From Paramacrobiotus metropolitanus (lineage: Eukaryota > Tardigrada > Eutardigrada > Parachela > Macrobiotidae): DNA of 64,000 nucleotides. Both the position numbers and the translations under genes were made by a program. The stretch is taken from NCBI RefSeq assembly GCF_019649055.1, contig NW_026570242.1, positions 992,001 through 1,056,000 on the forward strand, read 5' to 3'. Below the pieces are notes generated by a model. It made no database searches, had not been told where the DNA came from, and worked only from the letters and a program-made list of their open reading frames with translations. Each line of letters opens with the position of its first letter. Position 1 is the stretch's first letter. Shown here piece by piece: positions 1 through 11,883 of the stretch.

Positions 1-439
1 GACGGGATACTCGAATACCCAGTACTTTGTTTTATCATTCAAGTACATAGCACATGGCCGTTGGAAGTGACCAAACCCCCAAATAGCAGTTGCCAGTTTT
101 ATTGTACCTAGTACTTACGGTATATTTCCGAAAGTCAAACAAAAAAATTTGTTAACAACTGTGGTGGATGCGTTAGTGGCTTTTGTATCAAATGGACCAT
201 TCAGAGCAAACGGAATATGTACGAGTACTTTTTTATTCAAAGAAGTTTTTTATTATAGGAAAATTAATATTCTATACAGTTCAGTTAAATACGAGTATTC
301 GCAACCAACGCAATTGTAGCCAAATGATGGCACCTGCAAAAGTGCTTTCGTATAACAGAATGTCGACTTCTGAACTTTGCCTATTGAAATGCTAATGAGA
401 GGAATTGAAAACTGTATTAATTTTGATACCTTCTTCTAG
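1..439. other. 5' flank or intron of the protease, no gene called
   Basis: No exon could be assigned. The first supported protease exon begins after the acceptor at 438-439, so this stretch is probably intron, or it holds short upstream exons (signal peptide) that I could not recognise. A 70-codon open frame at 183-395 has no convincing protein character. Confidence 0.4.
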
Positions 440-2401
440 GATCTCAATGCGGAAAAGCGGATTTCCTATGTCCCTCAAAAAAGGACAAATGTATTCCCAG
501 TGACGCTGTCTGCAACGGTAGCGTCGCTTCAAAAACATGCAGTAAATGAGATATTCGATACTGAAAATAATCTAAACATATGCTTTCGGGATTGCGACAG
601 GTGTGGCAGATTGTCCACAAAAGGAAGACGAAATTTGCTCGCTAGACTGTGGAATACCCCAAACTCCAATAGGTCCAGTACAGCAGGCTAATAACGATCG
701 CATCATTGGTGGTACGCAGGTATTTGAGCACTGCTGGGACTATTCCGTATTCACGGGTACTAGAACTTACCGAAATCGTTTCTGCACTGAATGTAATAGG
801 TGAAGAGTCGGTCATGGCCATGGCAAGTTCGGATGCAGTTTAAACAATTCATATGCGGGGGATCTCTCGTAAGTTGTGGGAAAGTTATACTGAGCGTGCA
901 ACGAATACCGGAAACTGCTATTTGTTTGCCAGGTGGCTCCCCAATGGATTGTGTCAGCCGCACACTGTTGCTTCGAGGATAAAGAGAAATACCGGTATCC
1001 GTAACTGCTGCGGATTGTTTTTGCGAAACAATTACGCTACTCTTCCGCCCTAAACTTGTCTGATCTTTGTATACGCATGCTTGAAGGCCAGAAGATATCA
1101 CAGTGCAGTTAAAACCTGAATTATGCGGTTCTTCGCAAAGCATACGAGTCGAGGTTAAAGAAGTCATCCCACATCCTGATTATAAAGGGGAGCCCGCCAA
1201 CGAATATGATTACTGTCTTCTCGTTTTGAAAGCGGTAAACAAGCTTAGCGCACCTGATGGAAAATGCCTGAAACTGACGAAAGACTGCTTGTATACGGAT
1301 GCTTTGTTGTGCACTTTCTAGCCCATTCAGTTCTCGGATGACCTTAAGCCGGTCTGTTTGCCTCGAGCAAACGACATCGCTCAGATCAGTCAGGGATGCT
1401 TTACAGCCGGGTGCGGCTCTACATTGCAGTACAACGCCGACGTTTCGAAACCACCTTCACAAATATCCAAGCTGTTGTTGCAAATTCCGTTGTCGATTGT
1501 GGAAAAATCTACATGTTCAAGGAGCATCGCAATATCACCAGAGACCATCTGCGCTTACACTCCCGGGAAAGACTCGTAAGTGGACGTAATCTGAACACGC
1601 TTTAAGTGCCTGAAAACGGAGAATTAACGGAATTTTCATTTGATGTCGAGCCACAAACAACATAAAGTTACTCGTTGCGGTTACCTGTGACTGTATCCCG
1701 TTCGGCCATTTGCGCCGTATGCTGATAATTTTTAAAATCGTTGGTCACTCAGGTCATCATTACAATTTCATCCTGTGTTTTCGTAGATGCCAAGGAGATA
1801 GTGGTGGTCCACTGATCTGTCCACGGCAGGACAATCCAAACAGCACTCAGTGGGTGCTGCACGGCGTTACTTCGGTTGGATTGTAAGCTCAAAAGGGCTT
1901 ACCAACAAGTTTGTTTAACAAAATACAGTCACCGGCATTTTTAAATAAGTTTTCAATAAAAGCGGTCTAAACTTGCCGGACAGGTGGTTTGTATGAAGCT
2001 AAACATCGCACAAGCATTAGTTTTCTAAAAATTCGTATTTCTAAAAGTTACTCAATTTCCTGCAGTTTTGTAAATCAGCCTGACCCAATACACAGAAGCT
2101 TATAAAAATTATTTCAATAATTTCTAGGGGTTGCGCGGACGCTACAGGCGTTTATCCTGGAGTGTACGCAAGAATGCGTATGATGCTTCCATTCATAGCC
2201 ACTGTTGTATACGAGAAGAACAGGACCGGGTGGTTAGACAATACGACTATCGGCATTGTGGAAGCCCTCCCGAGCTACGACGAGGATGTTCAAAGAACTC
2301 TAGAGCTAGCCGAAGGCTGTTCGACTAATTTGCGTATTAATGCTGCCATTATTTTTATGACTTCGATTTCGGTATTTGGTTGGTGTGCAAAACCTTGGTA
2401 A
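440..2401 (+). CDS. LDLa-trypsin-like serine protease (5' partial)
   Basis: Secreted or surface S1-family endopeptidase. Eight exons fit with consistent phases: 440-517, 601-719, 800-868, 933-994, 1087-1234, 1322-1575, 1787-1882 and 2128-2401, giving 365 residues plus stop from the first visible exon. The first two exons encode an LDL-receptor class A module rich in cysteine, ending VADCPQKEDE. The activation site follows (R-IIGGTQ). The catalytic triad is visible: His in SAAHC (exon at 933), Asp in the EYDYCLLVL block (exon at 1087), and Ser in CQGDSGGP (exon at 1787). The GVYPGVYARM block follows as expected. The C-terminal tail of about 60 residues ends in a hydrophobic stretch near INAAIIFMTSISVFGW, which could be a membrane or GPI-anchor signal. 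The LDLa-trypsin order is common in arthropod and tardigrade proteases. Signal peptide and start are missing, so the 5' exons lie upstream or were missed. Substrate unknown. Confidence 0.88.
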
Positions 2402-3175
2402 CCTTTGTCCAGTTGTTAAATGCTGCTTTCTCAGTGCAACATTGAAGCGTAAACACGCTTTCACAGTTGTGCATAATGGACTTTGATACGAATCATACGA
2501 TTAAGCAACTTTTGTACGGTCACCCTTTACTTCCTTTACCGCAACATAACACTGAACCGGCAGAATGCTGCCATGCTAAACCAAATGAATCCGAGGGCGG
2601 GGAACAAATTTTCTTTTTTACGGGCGGACCTTTTATAAGAAACGTCCAATTGACCCCTGGCGTGTAGCAGTATGACATCGCATGCCAGAGCGGCTTGTGC
2701 TCAACGTGCTGCCACTGCACAGCTGCAACGCTGTGCAGGTTCAGTATTATTTTCTGTAAAATTAAACTTGGGCAATATGATTATTTACGGTTTCAGCAGT
2801 CGAATTTCAAATCAATTCGATGGTTATAACCGGAAACAGTGCGGAGGGTACTGCAAACTGAACTGGACTCACTCAAAAAAGGTGGGGTTGAATGTATGTA
2901 TATCTCCACTTTGTCACTTTCGTTGTCTAGACGCCTAATTAATTACTGTACAGCGTAGCCTACAACTGTGAAAACCGCAGTTTAACCGCACGCAAGATCA
3001 TCTTTCTCGTTATGTACGTATTTCTAACAGTACAACTATGTTACAAACTGGGTTTCTCTTCAGTTTGTCTTTCTTTATTAGCTTGCAGTAATTAATTTCG
3101 GGCTGCAATAGAGCAACGGTTGCGATAAGTGTTTTCAGTGAGCAGTAGTACCAGAATTTCCAGCGCATCTCCTCA
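2402..3175. other. Intergenic, protease to C2/IPT gene
   Basis: No conserved exon, tandem repeat or RNA gene is visible. Open frames up to 88 codons occur on both strands but lack protein-like composition and splice support. Confidence 0.4.
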
Positions 3176-5165
3176 ATGGGGAACGACCAGTCTACTACGG
3201 ATCAGGAGTATCAGCCGACAAAACTAAAAATTTTATGTAAGGAACGCCATAAATTTTTCGTCAGTTCGGATAATCGGGTTTGGTGTCAGTTCCAAATAAA
3301 ACGTTGGTAATAATTATATGAATTTTGCAGTAGAGCGTGTACGGAATGTCCCCATGTACACATCCGCAGATGGTAAGACCAAAAGCAAAAACTGAATTAT
3401 TATTTGACTCTTGATATTGGAACATTTCACTTGATATCATTCCGTTTTTAAAACAGGGAACAGGAAAGCTGAAGTGTTTATCGAACTGTCTTTGGGAGGT
3501 GTGGCGTTTACTACACACAGGGTATTTGCCTCTTTAACCGGCGAGGTCATTCTGAAGAAGAAATTCTCGTTGTACGTGACATCTCGATTTCCGCGGGACG
3601 TATGCTGAGAAGTGATTATTGCCAGTTTTTTGAAGGCTCCACCTCGATCTCCTTTGACGCTGAAAGTAATTGATTATAAGCTTGGAGAAATTGGACGAAA
3701 GGAATTGACATGGGGAGCCATTCCCCACTACAGAAAATGGGACTTATACACCCCCAGTTACCATTGGACGTTTACGCCGGCGAGGGATACTATTTCAAAG
3801 TTGAATAGCGAGGCTACCGAAAACGTGTTTGTGAACCCCGCACCATGCAAACTTGAATTCAAGGCCATTATTTCGCGCCGAAAATGCATACGACCGAAGG
3901 TTTCCGTCGTTGTTTGCCCTTGCATTCGCATTACGTCCTCTTCAGAGGCTCAGTCGGTTAAGGAAAACTTTCCTCTGGTCGACGAGCGCATTCGGCGCTG
4001 GACGGTCCTGAACTGCAACCTCAAGGAACTGGAGACCGCAACGCGCGCGGTAGTCCACAAGTGGTCCGTGGTAGCTAATCAGAATAATGTTATTCTTGGC
4101 GACATCTACGACCTATACGATCCACATGATCGGCGCCATGCGAATCGCCAAGCCTTTCTGCGCAGGCACTCTCAGTCTGTTGTTGCACCCGGTCCACCAC
4201 TCACTAAGAAAGCTGATGCGAATATTTCCCAGCTAGATATTACAGTGATAGGGAACTTGTCGATGCCAGATCCAAATGAAGTTGGAACATCGATCTCAGG
4301 CCCGGAAGTTCACCCGGTTGTTGAATCAGCGGAACAGCGGTTCATCAGTCAGCAGCGCTCGTTCTCGACGGTAATACGCCTTGCAGACGTTGGAGAGCAC
4401 GCTGATTTGAAGACATTATTTCTCTGGCGGAGTCTGCCAAACATTTTAATGGCAACGGACACAAAAGACACCATCCTGTCCGATCTTCTCAACAAAACCA
4501 CAAACTACTACTACAACCCGTCCGATTGGCCGCTTATTTCTCACGTTCATCCACATCGTGTTTTGTGTTCTGGAGGGGAGACGGTTACGGTTACAGGACG
4601 GCATTTTGGTCTTTATCATACACAACTAGCCAAACTGCTAGTTTGTGGTGTGGACTGTACCGACACTCTACAGTACATATCGACCTCTAAATTCCGTTTT
4701 GTAACGAAACCCTGTATTCCATGCTGTGGTGAGGTTAAGTTATGGACGAGTGCCGGACAGATTAGTGCCAGCAAAGCAACAATTTGGTTTTACGATCCGC
4801 TTATGGAAGTGACCAGCACTGAAGAAACCGCTTCCCTAAGAAAATCACGAAAGCAGATAAGTTCGCTGGAAAGACTGAAGCAATACGAAGCTACACTGGA
4901 GGAGGAGATTGTCACCGTGATAAAAAGTGTTGTCCGTGAGTATTCGCTGCGTGAATGTCAACAGTTGCATTCGTCCATCAACTATTGTGACATGAACTTG
5001 CTTATAGATAACGAGCTGTACAATGACGCGCTGAAGTCTTATTTGGCCGATTTAGAGCAGCGAGCAGCGGCTAATCACCCGGATATATTTCATGAATACC
5101 GAGTGGATGTTGACGATCTATTGCACCATCACCACCACAGCTTGGCGTACCACAGATTGCATTAG
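3176..5165 (+). CDS. C2-like and IPT/TIG domain protein, possible micro-intron
   Basis: I do not recognise the family. Exon 1 (3176-3236) encodes MGNDQSTTDQEYQPTKLKIL, with Gly2 and Asn3 making N-myristoylation conceivable. Exon 2 starts at 3457 and continues in phase. Residues 15 to about 110 have the beta-strand pattern of a C2 fold (VFIELSLGGVAF; SPLTLKVIDY). Near residues 370-456 lies an IPT/TIG-like domain (SGGETVTVTGRHFG ... VCGVDC), reminiscent of the Sec5/EXOC2 IPT, although domain order and the rest of the protein do not match EXOC2. A charged helical region follows, and the protein ends with a run of five histidines near the C-terminus. The frame carries a TGA at 3606-3608. A 36-nt intron at 3600-3635 (GT...AG, phase 0) removes it and gives 577 residues. 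Otherwise it is a readthrough codon or an inactivating mutation. The coding quality downstream argues for a functional gene. Confidence 0.7.
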
Positions 5166-5443
5166 GAAGCGCTATGTGAATTTTGCATCTGTAAATTGTA
5201 ACGGCTGCACGAATTTTTTAGTGTAACCATTTCTTGGCAATGAGAAAAAACATTTTAATCTTGCCTCTAATGGCAGTTGAAAAACTTGGTAGACTACCGC
5301 AAAGCGGTTTACTGGAGCGATTCTTTAAAGAAATGCACTTGTTGTACTACGAGTGATACCTATTACCTAAGCAACCCCATCGAAGTACGGGTCTTTTCTG
5401 CAAAGTCAATGCTAAAAGTACAGTTTGCCATGACTTTAAAGTT

Positions 5444-7252
5444 TTGATCACGTATACTTTGATCATGGGAGACGTTCTTCGTAGCCCTGACCCTATGCCA
5501 TCAAAAAATGGAACTGCCAAATTTGCCGGTGAAGACAGCAATGAAATCTCGGAATCGATAGCCCTGCATCCACTTATCTTTGGGCCGGGAGCCCTTTTGC
5601 GCAGTTCTCTATTATGGTTAGAAGATGTGGAGCTTGCGAAACAAAACTCCACCAACAGGGTACACTTTCCGCAGTCACCGTCTACAAAGCCAACTGCGGA
5701 AGTTATGCGCACCGGTCTCCAGAAGAAAACGCTTTTGACTGGTAAAAGCTTACAGACAGATGCGTCGGCAGATGCGAACCGCAAATCTATGTCATTGCTG
5801 AAACAAGCGGCAAAGACAGTAGACAAACCAGATTTTAATAGCTTTCGAGAAACAGTATTCCGACAATACGATCGTGCAGCGAAAACCCACCCAGTGTTGA
5901 CTAATGATCAGTCCTCGAAACAACGCGCAGCCGGACGGTCCGACCTTTTTGATAATCGTGCTAAACAACTACTTAATGCCATGGCTTTAAACCTTTTTGG
6001 TATCACCAGCTCATTGAAGTTCCTAGGAAGTTTAACAGAAAACTACGTTTCATCACGACGACTTCGATCGACGAAACTGCGCCGACAAGCCAATATACTC
6101 CGGGTCAACGCTATCAGAACCTTACGAACGAGCCAGGAAGTTGAGAACGTTCTCGCTTTGTGTGCGGAGCATTTAAGCAACATGCAGTTTCGAGTTTCCC
6201 TGGAACTGAAAGAACTACACCCCTCACTGGCGGAGCGCCTAGACAAATTCGAGAAAACATTCCAGGTAAGAAAGGTTATTCATGAACAGAATTACGAGTA
6301 CATTTGTTGTCGTCTTGTCCATTAGTTAAAGGAACTGTACATAGCTCGTTTTTGCGTTTGTCATTTGTTAACATGATGCTGCAGAACGAAATGGATAGAA
6401 CTTCCAGTATGTTCAACAACATGAACGCAATGGTTTCCCGAGAAAATGCAGTTTTATTTTTGGGCGAAAGGCAACAGTACCAGTTGTCATACAAGCTAAA
6501 CTTGGCGATGATGGGCGTTGTAGCCAATTTACGATTAGCCGCGCAACAAACGCTGGATCTTTTGAAATGGTTTCGTCGACAGTATCACAGCTTTATCAGG
6601 CTTTTTATGGACCGCAACTGGGAATACTTCTATTTATTTTATTTTTGTTTAATAAATTATCTTATTTGGAAAGCTGGTCGCAAAAATTTACCCGGTTTCA
6701 TAACTTTCTACATGGACGCCATGGAGTATTTGGTTCGGTTTTCATGGACAGCAAAATTACCAGCGTTATATAAACAAATATTTATGGTTATGTGGAAGCT
6801 AGCAGATATCTACGGCATATTAATGCTATTCTCGTTTTTAATGGATTTTTTTCTGAAATTAGTAGTTGACTTCTTCGCACGAGTGCCCAAATTCTGGCTT
6901 AATCAGTAAGTACTCATCATGCCATGGCCACCAAAACTGTACTGACACAAAAAATTGTTTTGCTTTCAGCTTTTATTGGGCTATTCGTCCAGCGCTAATT
7001 TGGGTACCTGTGGGAACGTTAAGACTTTTTATTCCATTTTTGGATGCTGTACTAACAACCGGCTTGCAAGTGTGGGAAATCTGTGTGAGCGAATTTTATG
7101 ATAATGTGTTGTCAGACTTTCTACAAGCCAATGCTACGAGAGCGATAATTCTATGGGTTGCAGAATATGAAAACGAAATAAGACAATCAAAAACAAATTA
7201 CTACAAGCGGAAGTACAAGTACAAGCGGAAGTTGCTTCATTACTTATTGTAG
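5444..7252 (+). CDS. Multi-pass membrane protein, unknown family
   Basis: Three exons fit with consistent phases: 5444-6265, 6385-6905 and 6970-7252, giving 541 residues. An in-frame ATG at 5465 (MGDVLRSPD) is an alternative start. The N-terminal 270 residues are hydrophilic and basic, with helical segments and many Arg/Lys. The second half has hydrophobic segments near residues 355-370 (YFYLFYFCLINYLIW), 416-438 (GILMLFSFLMDFFLKLVV) and 455-476 (ALIWVPVGTLRLFIPFL), so it probably has three or more membrane helices. The C-terminus is a Lys/Tyr-rich repeat (NYYKRKYKYKRK). No signal peptide or known catalytic motif was seen. The CIBAR-like gene starts about 300 nt downstream on the same strand, which need not imply linkage. 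Function unknown. Confidence 0.72.
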
Positions 7253-7557
7253 TAGAAGTAGTGCTAAAACGATTACTTACTACAATCATCCAGCAATTGC
7301 AATTGCACTTCCAAAGCACATACACAAAACGGTACAACACAACAATGTTTTTTTCTTACTCGAATTGCTCTTAGCAACAGAACTGCCGACACGTTCCTGC
7401 AGTGACATGATTCAGTCTTTACTTGATTATAAATACTTATGGGTTTGATCAAGAGGAACAACAACGCTTCGAATGGGCGGCACCTACTCTAGCAACATTA
7501 ACAACAAGTTCGAATAGGCCTTCTATAAAATTAATTGTCCTCCAGCTGTTAGCAAAA

Positions 7558-8785
7558 ATGGGAGTCGTGGAAGATGATACGACCACCGGTGGTCGTCATC
7601 CACAATCTCTGCAAATGTCCACTATTGACTTTGATGCCATTCAACCTGTACTGCCCACAGGTTACGATCCGACAATAGTGGACATGCAATCAAAGCAGAT
7701 TCTTCGCCATGCAGAGATAACGTACGAATTTTTTGGTAGATATTGCAAAGGGGTGAGTAGGATTAATTTCCGCAAGAAAATGTTAAATGAAGCGCTGATG
7801 ATGCGTAATTAAATTAATAAGATAAGATGCTACTGTACTTGCAGATTGTTAAGCTACAAAGTCAATATCTTGTAGCATTTTACAGTGCCCTTAAACTTAC
7901 AAGGGATAATTTAATGTAGCTGTTGTGTAAAATATGTATACCTTGCAGTTTGCCTCATACGCCAGGAAGTTAGCGCGATTGCGAGACAAAGGTGATGAAC
8001 TCGCACGCTGCATCGTTTTCTGTTCGGAAACGCAGCCACACTCTCCCTCCACCAAAAGTCTACTAAACGAGTTCAGCACAGTAATAACGTCTGTGCAAGA
8101 TCGACTTAACGGGAGTTTGCTGCGACTGGAAAGTCATGTTGTTCCGGGATTCTCCAAGTTTGGCATGATGGCGCATTCTGTCAAACAAGATGGTCAAAAG
8201 AGTATTGCTTTGCGCCAGAAAGAAGCAAGGCTTGCCATGGAGCTGCAGCAAATGCAGAATGCTACTAAAGCCGAAACCACGGTCCAACAGCGCCATCAAA
8301 AAGCGGAAGCCGTGGCCCACGCGGCCACTGACGCGCGTCTCGCCCACGAGCAACTACTAGAACAGGCGGATAAGTTTGAAAAGCAAAAACTGACTGATCT
8401 GCGGCAGCTGTTGATGAATTTCCTGCAGATTGAATTAGGATTCCACGCAAAAGCTTTGAAACTGTATACTCAAGCTTACAACCAGATAAAACGGTTAAAT
8501 ATGGCCGACGATATTGAAAGCTTTCGCGCCCAGATGCGAATACTGCAAGGCTCGATGTCTGCCGGTCCGGATCCGAATCTTCTGCTGGAACACCCTGAAG
8601 TGGCTGCAAGAATAGTCAGTGACTCTTCATCAGGTTGTGAGATCTCAAAGAAAACAGGCTTTCCATTAAACGGTCAGGAAATTATTACGAGAAGTCCGAT
8701 CGCTAAAATTTCAAGCGAAATTAGCGAAGACAGACCTCCATGCTCTGAAAATCAGTCATCTTCGTCAGAAGATAGTTCCGCGTGA
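7558..8785 (+). CDS. CIBAR1: CIBAR/FAM92-type BAR domain protein
   Basis: Two exons, 7558-7752 and 7949-8785, joined in phase 0, encode 343 residues. The block from about residue 45 to 245 matches the FAM92/CIBAR BAR region: an FASYARKLARLRDKGDELA segment, a long Glu/Gln/Lys-rich coiled coil, then FERQKMKDI-like (here FEKQKLTDLRQLL) and IELGFHAKALKLYTQAY. In vertebrates CIBAR1 binds Chibby and helps form the ciliary base and shape membranes; this is family knowledge, not shown here. The C-terminal 90 residues are Ser/Glu-rich and disordered (EDRPPCSENQSSSSEDSS), as in the vertebrate protein. The first 40 residues are a lineage-specific extension. A canonical AATAAA lies just after the stop, near 8788. 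Start chosen as the first ATG in the open exon after an in-frame gap; the ORF is open further upstream. Confidence 0.85.
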
Positions 8786-9086
8786 AAATAAATACTCATA
8801 GTTTCACGGAAAGCTTTGGTGGTGCTTTTGATGTCCAAGCGTCCGACCTGCAGCGTGATGCTTGTTTTCAAAGTCTGATCATCAACACGAAATACTCAGT
8901 ATAAATAATGCACAAACTACGAGTAGAAGTATATAAACTACTGCTCACGAATATGTACGTCCCCTGTATTGGCAACTACCGCTGCTGAGTACTGTACTCT
9001 TATTTTGAATCCGTAATACAGTATGTCATAAGCCCTCGAACTATATTAATTTTTTCGCAGTACCTTGTACCGATATAAAAAGGATA
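8786..9086. other. Convergent intergenic region between CIBAR-like and Ig genes
   Basis: About 300 nt separating the 3' ends of two convergent genes. It holds the AATAAA of the CIBAR-like gene near 8788 and scattered TACTG/GTAC words. Nothing else is recognised. Confidence 0.5.
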
Positions 9087-10070
9087 TCAGTAATTGTTCT
9101 GGACAACAAGATAAGCGGACTGCTTCAGCCACTCATCCAAAAATGGGTCAATCTGAAACCAGCATTCAATACGCCCTGCCGAAGCTGGTGAAGTGTTGTG
9201 AATGACCAGCGTTGAATAGCACGAGCAGGTTCCGTTTTCCGATAAAATGCCTTGAACGTGGTTATTACTGCCAAGAGTGGCAGCGTCAATCTGAAGGATG
9301 TGAAATGGATGAGTCTTTGGAGCATAGAGGATACCCTTTTCATGGTACCAGATAAACCGGTTGCTATAATCTTTGTTCGTTCCTTGAAGAAATTCGAATT
9401 TAGTGTAACACCGGAACTGAGCTGTCTGACCTTTGGGCTTATTGACATTCTGCATTGGAGGACTAAAAACATCGGTTGGTTGATAACGAGGGCTCATCAG
9501 AATTCTTGTAGCGAGAAATGACACGTTGTTAGGGGTATTTTCCGTGCAAGAGTACATGCCAGCGAAGAACTGTACGGCTTCTGGTATGTAAACAGTTGAC
9601 ACCAACCGGTTCGGTTTCGAGACTGAGTTTAGTTCTACAGTGTTGAAATTCCAGGACTTCGGTCCAAGTTCAGCAGCGCGTTTACAATGACACTCATAAC
9701 ATTTTGGAAAAGCGCAATCAAACGAAAATTTCGTATTGAGGTTGCCCAAGACAGAATGGTCCCATAGTACCCATACTGGGTTTTTGTAGCTGCTGTTTTC
9801 TTCACTGCGTTCAGGATAATGTAAGGTACATGATAGTGAAACGGCGGAACCGAATTCCGGGCGGATAACTGTTGTTTTCACGCTCTGGTTGGGTAGGTCA
9901 AGAAACGTTGAAAATCCCAAATTGATTATTCCATTCTTGCTGTGCTCTTGAGCATACGCAAGTTTGCGTGACACTACAGGTAAAATCCAAGCTCTCATAT
10001 CATCAATCTCCAATGTTGTTTCTAACAAGCTTATGATCGTGATTACAACAATAGGATAAGTCGTAATCAT
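9087..10070 (-). CDS. Secreted two-Ig-domain protein
   Basis: A single uninterrupted frame of 327 residues. The N-terminus is hydrophobic (MITTYPIVVITIISLLETT) and reads as a signal peptide. Two immunoglobulin-like domains follow. The first, about residues 70-185, has the B-strand cysteine in SLSCTLHYP, a WVLWD strand and the F-strand AGMYSCTEN. The second, about residues 205-320, has AQFRCYTKF, RFIWYHE, and a final TSPASAGRIECWF. Extra cysteines in the first domain (CAFPKCYECHC) suggest additional disulfides. There is no transmembrane segment after the second domain, so the product is probably secreted. It may be an adhesion or defence molecule, but no specific orthologue is recognised. It is unusual in this window in having no intron. 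It is convergent with the CIBAR-like gene. Confidence 0.8.
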   Translation of the reverse strand: MITTYPIVVITIISLLETTLEIDDMRAWILPVVSRKLAYAQEHSKNGIINLGFSTFLDLPNQSVKTTVIRPEFGSAVSLSCTLHYPERSEENSSYKNPVWVLWDHSVLGNLNTKFSFDCAFPKCYECHCKRAAELGPKSWNFNTVELNSVSKPNRLVSTVYIPEAVQFFAGMYSCTENTPNNVSFLATRILMSPRYQPTDVFSPPMQNVNKPKGQTAQFRCYTKFEFLQGTNKDYSNRFIWYHEKGILYAPKTHPFHILQIDAATLGSNNHVQGILSENGTCSCYSTLVIHNTSPASAGRIECWFQIDPFLDEWLKQSAYLVVQNNY

Positions 10071-10840
10071 TCAATTACCTGAGACGGCTAAAACAGTACC
10101 ATATTATTGTCACCAAACCAGGCAATTGAAGACGTTTTATCTTAATTTATATAAGCAGCCGTTGGGGAACGCTCGTTCGTACGCCATTAAATTTATCGGC
10201 ATTTTTCAGACTTTTGATGTATTACGAGTCAGCGAAGTCATATTGCCCTGTCAAGTAAAGTTCGGACAGATGCGTAAAATAAATTGCAAAATGATACCCT
10301 TTTGATGCAATTTGATAGTGTAAATTCAGTACAGTGCTACCAAAGCTTTAACTGGTTGGTGTGCGTATAAACCTCAAGCGGTTACTAAAGGGAAGGGGCA
10401 GTGGTCATTTCCTGTAAGCAAAAAAATGATTTGTGATACTTCTTACTGCCCTCTAAACAATTAACAATTGATGATATTCCCTGGAATAGTTCAAAGCGTG
10501 TGCGTTGCGGGTAAGCAAAAGAATCTTTCTCGATCGGTGTGTATGGTTAGCTCGAAACATTATATGGTATTTCCCATATACTCGTAAGTACTTTTTGCAG
10601 AATGCGGTTGCTGAGAGAACTATTCGCTTTGGTCAAAACGGTAGTATTTAGGCGGAAGTTAGGGCCAACAGAATATTACGTTATCACTTAGGGATTATCA
10701 CCATCCACAATTTCTAAAATGTTTTTGGACTGAAAAGTGTTATTTCTTACTAAACAGTGCAGATGTTGCGAAAAGTTTTAGTAGATCCCCGAATTTGGCT
10801 TGACCGGGCGTATTTTTATATTTTTTATATATGTAGTGTA
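10071..10840. other. Upstream region of the Ig gene, no gene seen
   Basis: AT-rich sequence between the Ig gene start and the foldback element. No credible exon. TATA-like stretches (for example near 10562 and 10820) are not distinctive enough to call as promoters. Confidence 0.4.
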
Positions 10841-11043
10841 ATATAGGGGGCAAAAGTAAACGTGTTCCACCGTTCCCCTGTACTGCTGCCGTCACCCGAC
10901 TGGAGTTTGACGTTGTGGCAGAACATGGCGCTTATGTACCGCGCCAGATTTGACCACATGTATTGCCGTAACGTCACACTCCAGGCGGGTGACGGCAGCA
11001 ATACAGGGGAACGGTGGAACGCGTTTACTTTCGCCCCTTATAT
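10841..11043. repeat. Foldback (MITE-like) element with 74-bp inverted arms
   Basis: Left arm 10841-10914 and right arm 10970-11043 are near-perfect inverted complements sharing ATATAGGGGGCAAAAGTAAAC at the outer end, apart from a few mismatches. The 55-nt loop itself holds a smaller palindrome (GGCGC...GCGCC near 10928-10945). The structure would fold into one long hairpin. It has no coding capacity. An 80-codon frame through it is a by-product. Probably a non-autonomous DNA transposon. Confidence 0.85.
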
Positions 11044-11883
11044 CCAGCACTTTAATACTTACCGTACCTGCTGCGTAATCCATCCATGCCTGTTTATTTA
11101 CTGAGCAAGAAAAACATGTTTAGCCTGACACGAACTATACGGGTGATACGAATGTACGATCCCTTTTTGTACTATTACCGCTCGCCGTATAAAATTACGT
11201 AAGTACAGTAACTAAAAAAATAATGAAACGTGTGGTAGTAAAAAGCATGGCTTGCCTGAATCTCAGGGAAATCGTACTATTTTCAAAGTCACTCGCTGCA
11301 ATTCTGCATGTCATAAACTATTTTTTAAAAATGACTACAGAAGTTGAATCTCGAATCAAAAGCTAATTTTCTTGATACAAGAAGCGAATTTTGCTATACT
11401 GTAAGTACGGTAATTATATAATATCAATACTGTAGTTGTCCATTTCTTAAGTGAAATAATTACAGTATGCACTTGTTGTTGTGTTAAAGTACTGTACATA
11501 AAAATGTTACGGAAGTACCGTAACCATGGCTCCAGCACATTAGTTAATTTTATTCATCTGCAATAAAATTACTGTACTAAAATCAGTAATTTATTGAAGA
11601 TGAATAAAATTGTCTAATAGAAGCTAACGCTAACTTTGCAGGTCAAGCGGTTAGAAACCATGTTGCGGCAGCAGAAATAAAACTCCAAGTCCATGGAATC
11701 TAGTACTACTAGTACTATTTGCTACTATTGACTAACGATGATGAGTAGCCCCTCCCTTGTCATATGGCAAATTTGTTTTTGGTGCCACATCGGTCTTTTC
11801 TTAGGCTGTTGTCTAATAAATATAATTTTTTCTGGAGAGCAACAGCCATCTTTTCTCTCTTGATGTTAATCAAAGTCTATTTG
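11044..11883. other. AT-rich spacer before retrotransposon fragment
   Basis: No gene found. There is a partial inverted repeat near 11524-11610: TTAATTTTATTCATCTGC on the left is echoed by GAAGATGAATAAAATTG on the right, suggesting another small hairpin element. Confidence 0.4.
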
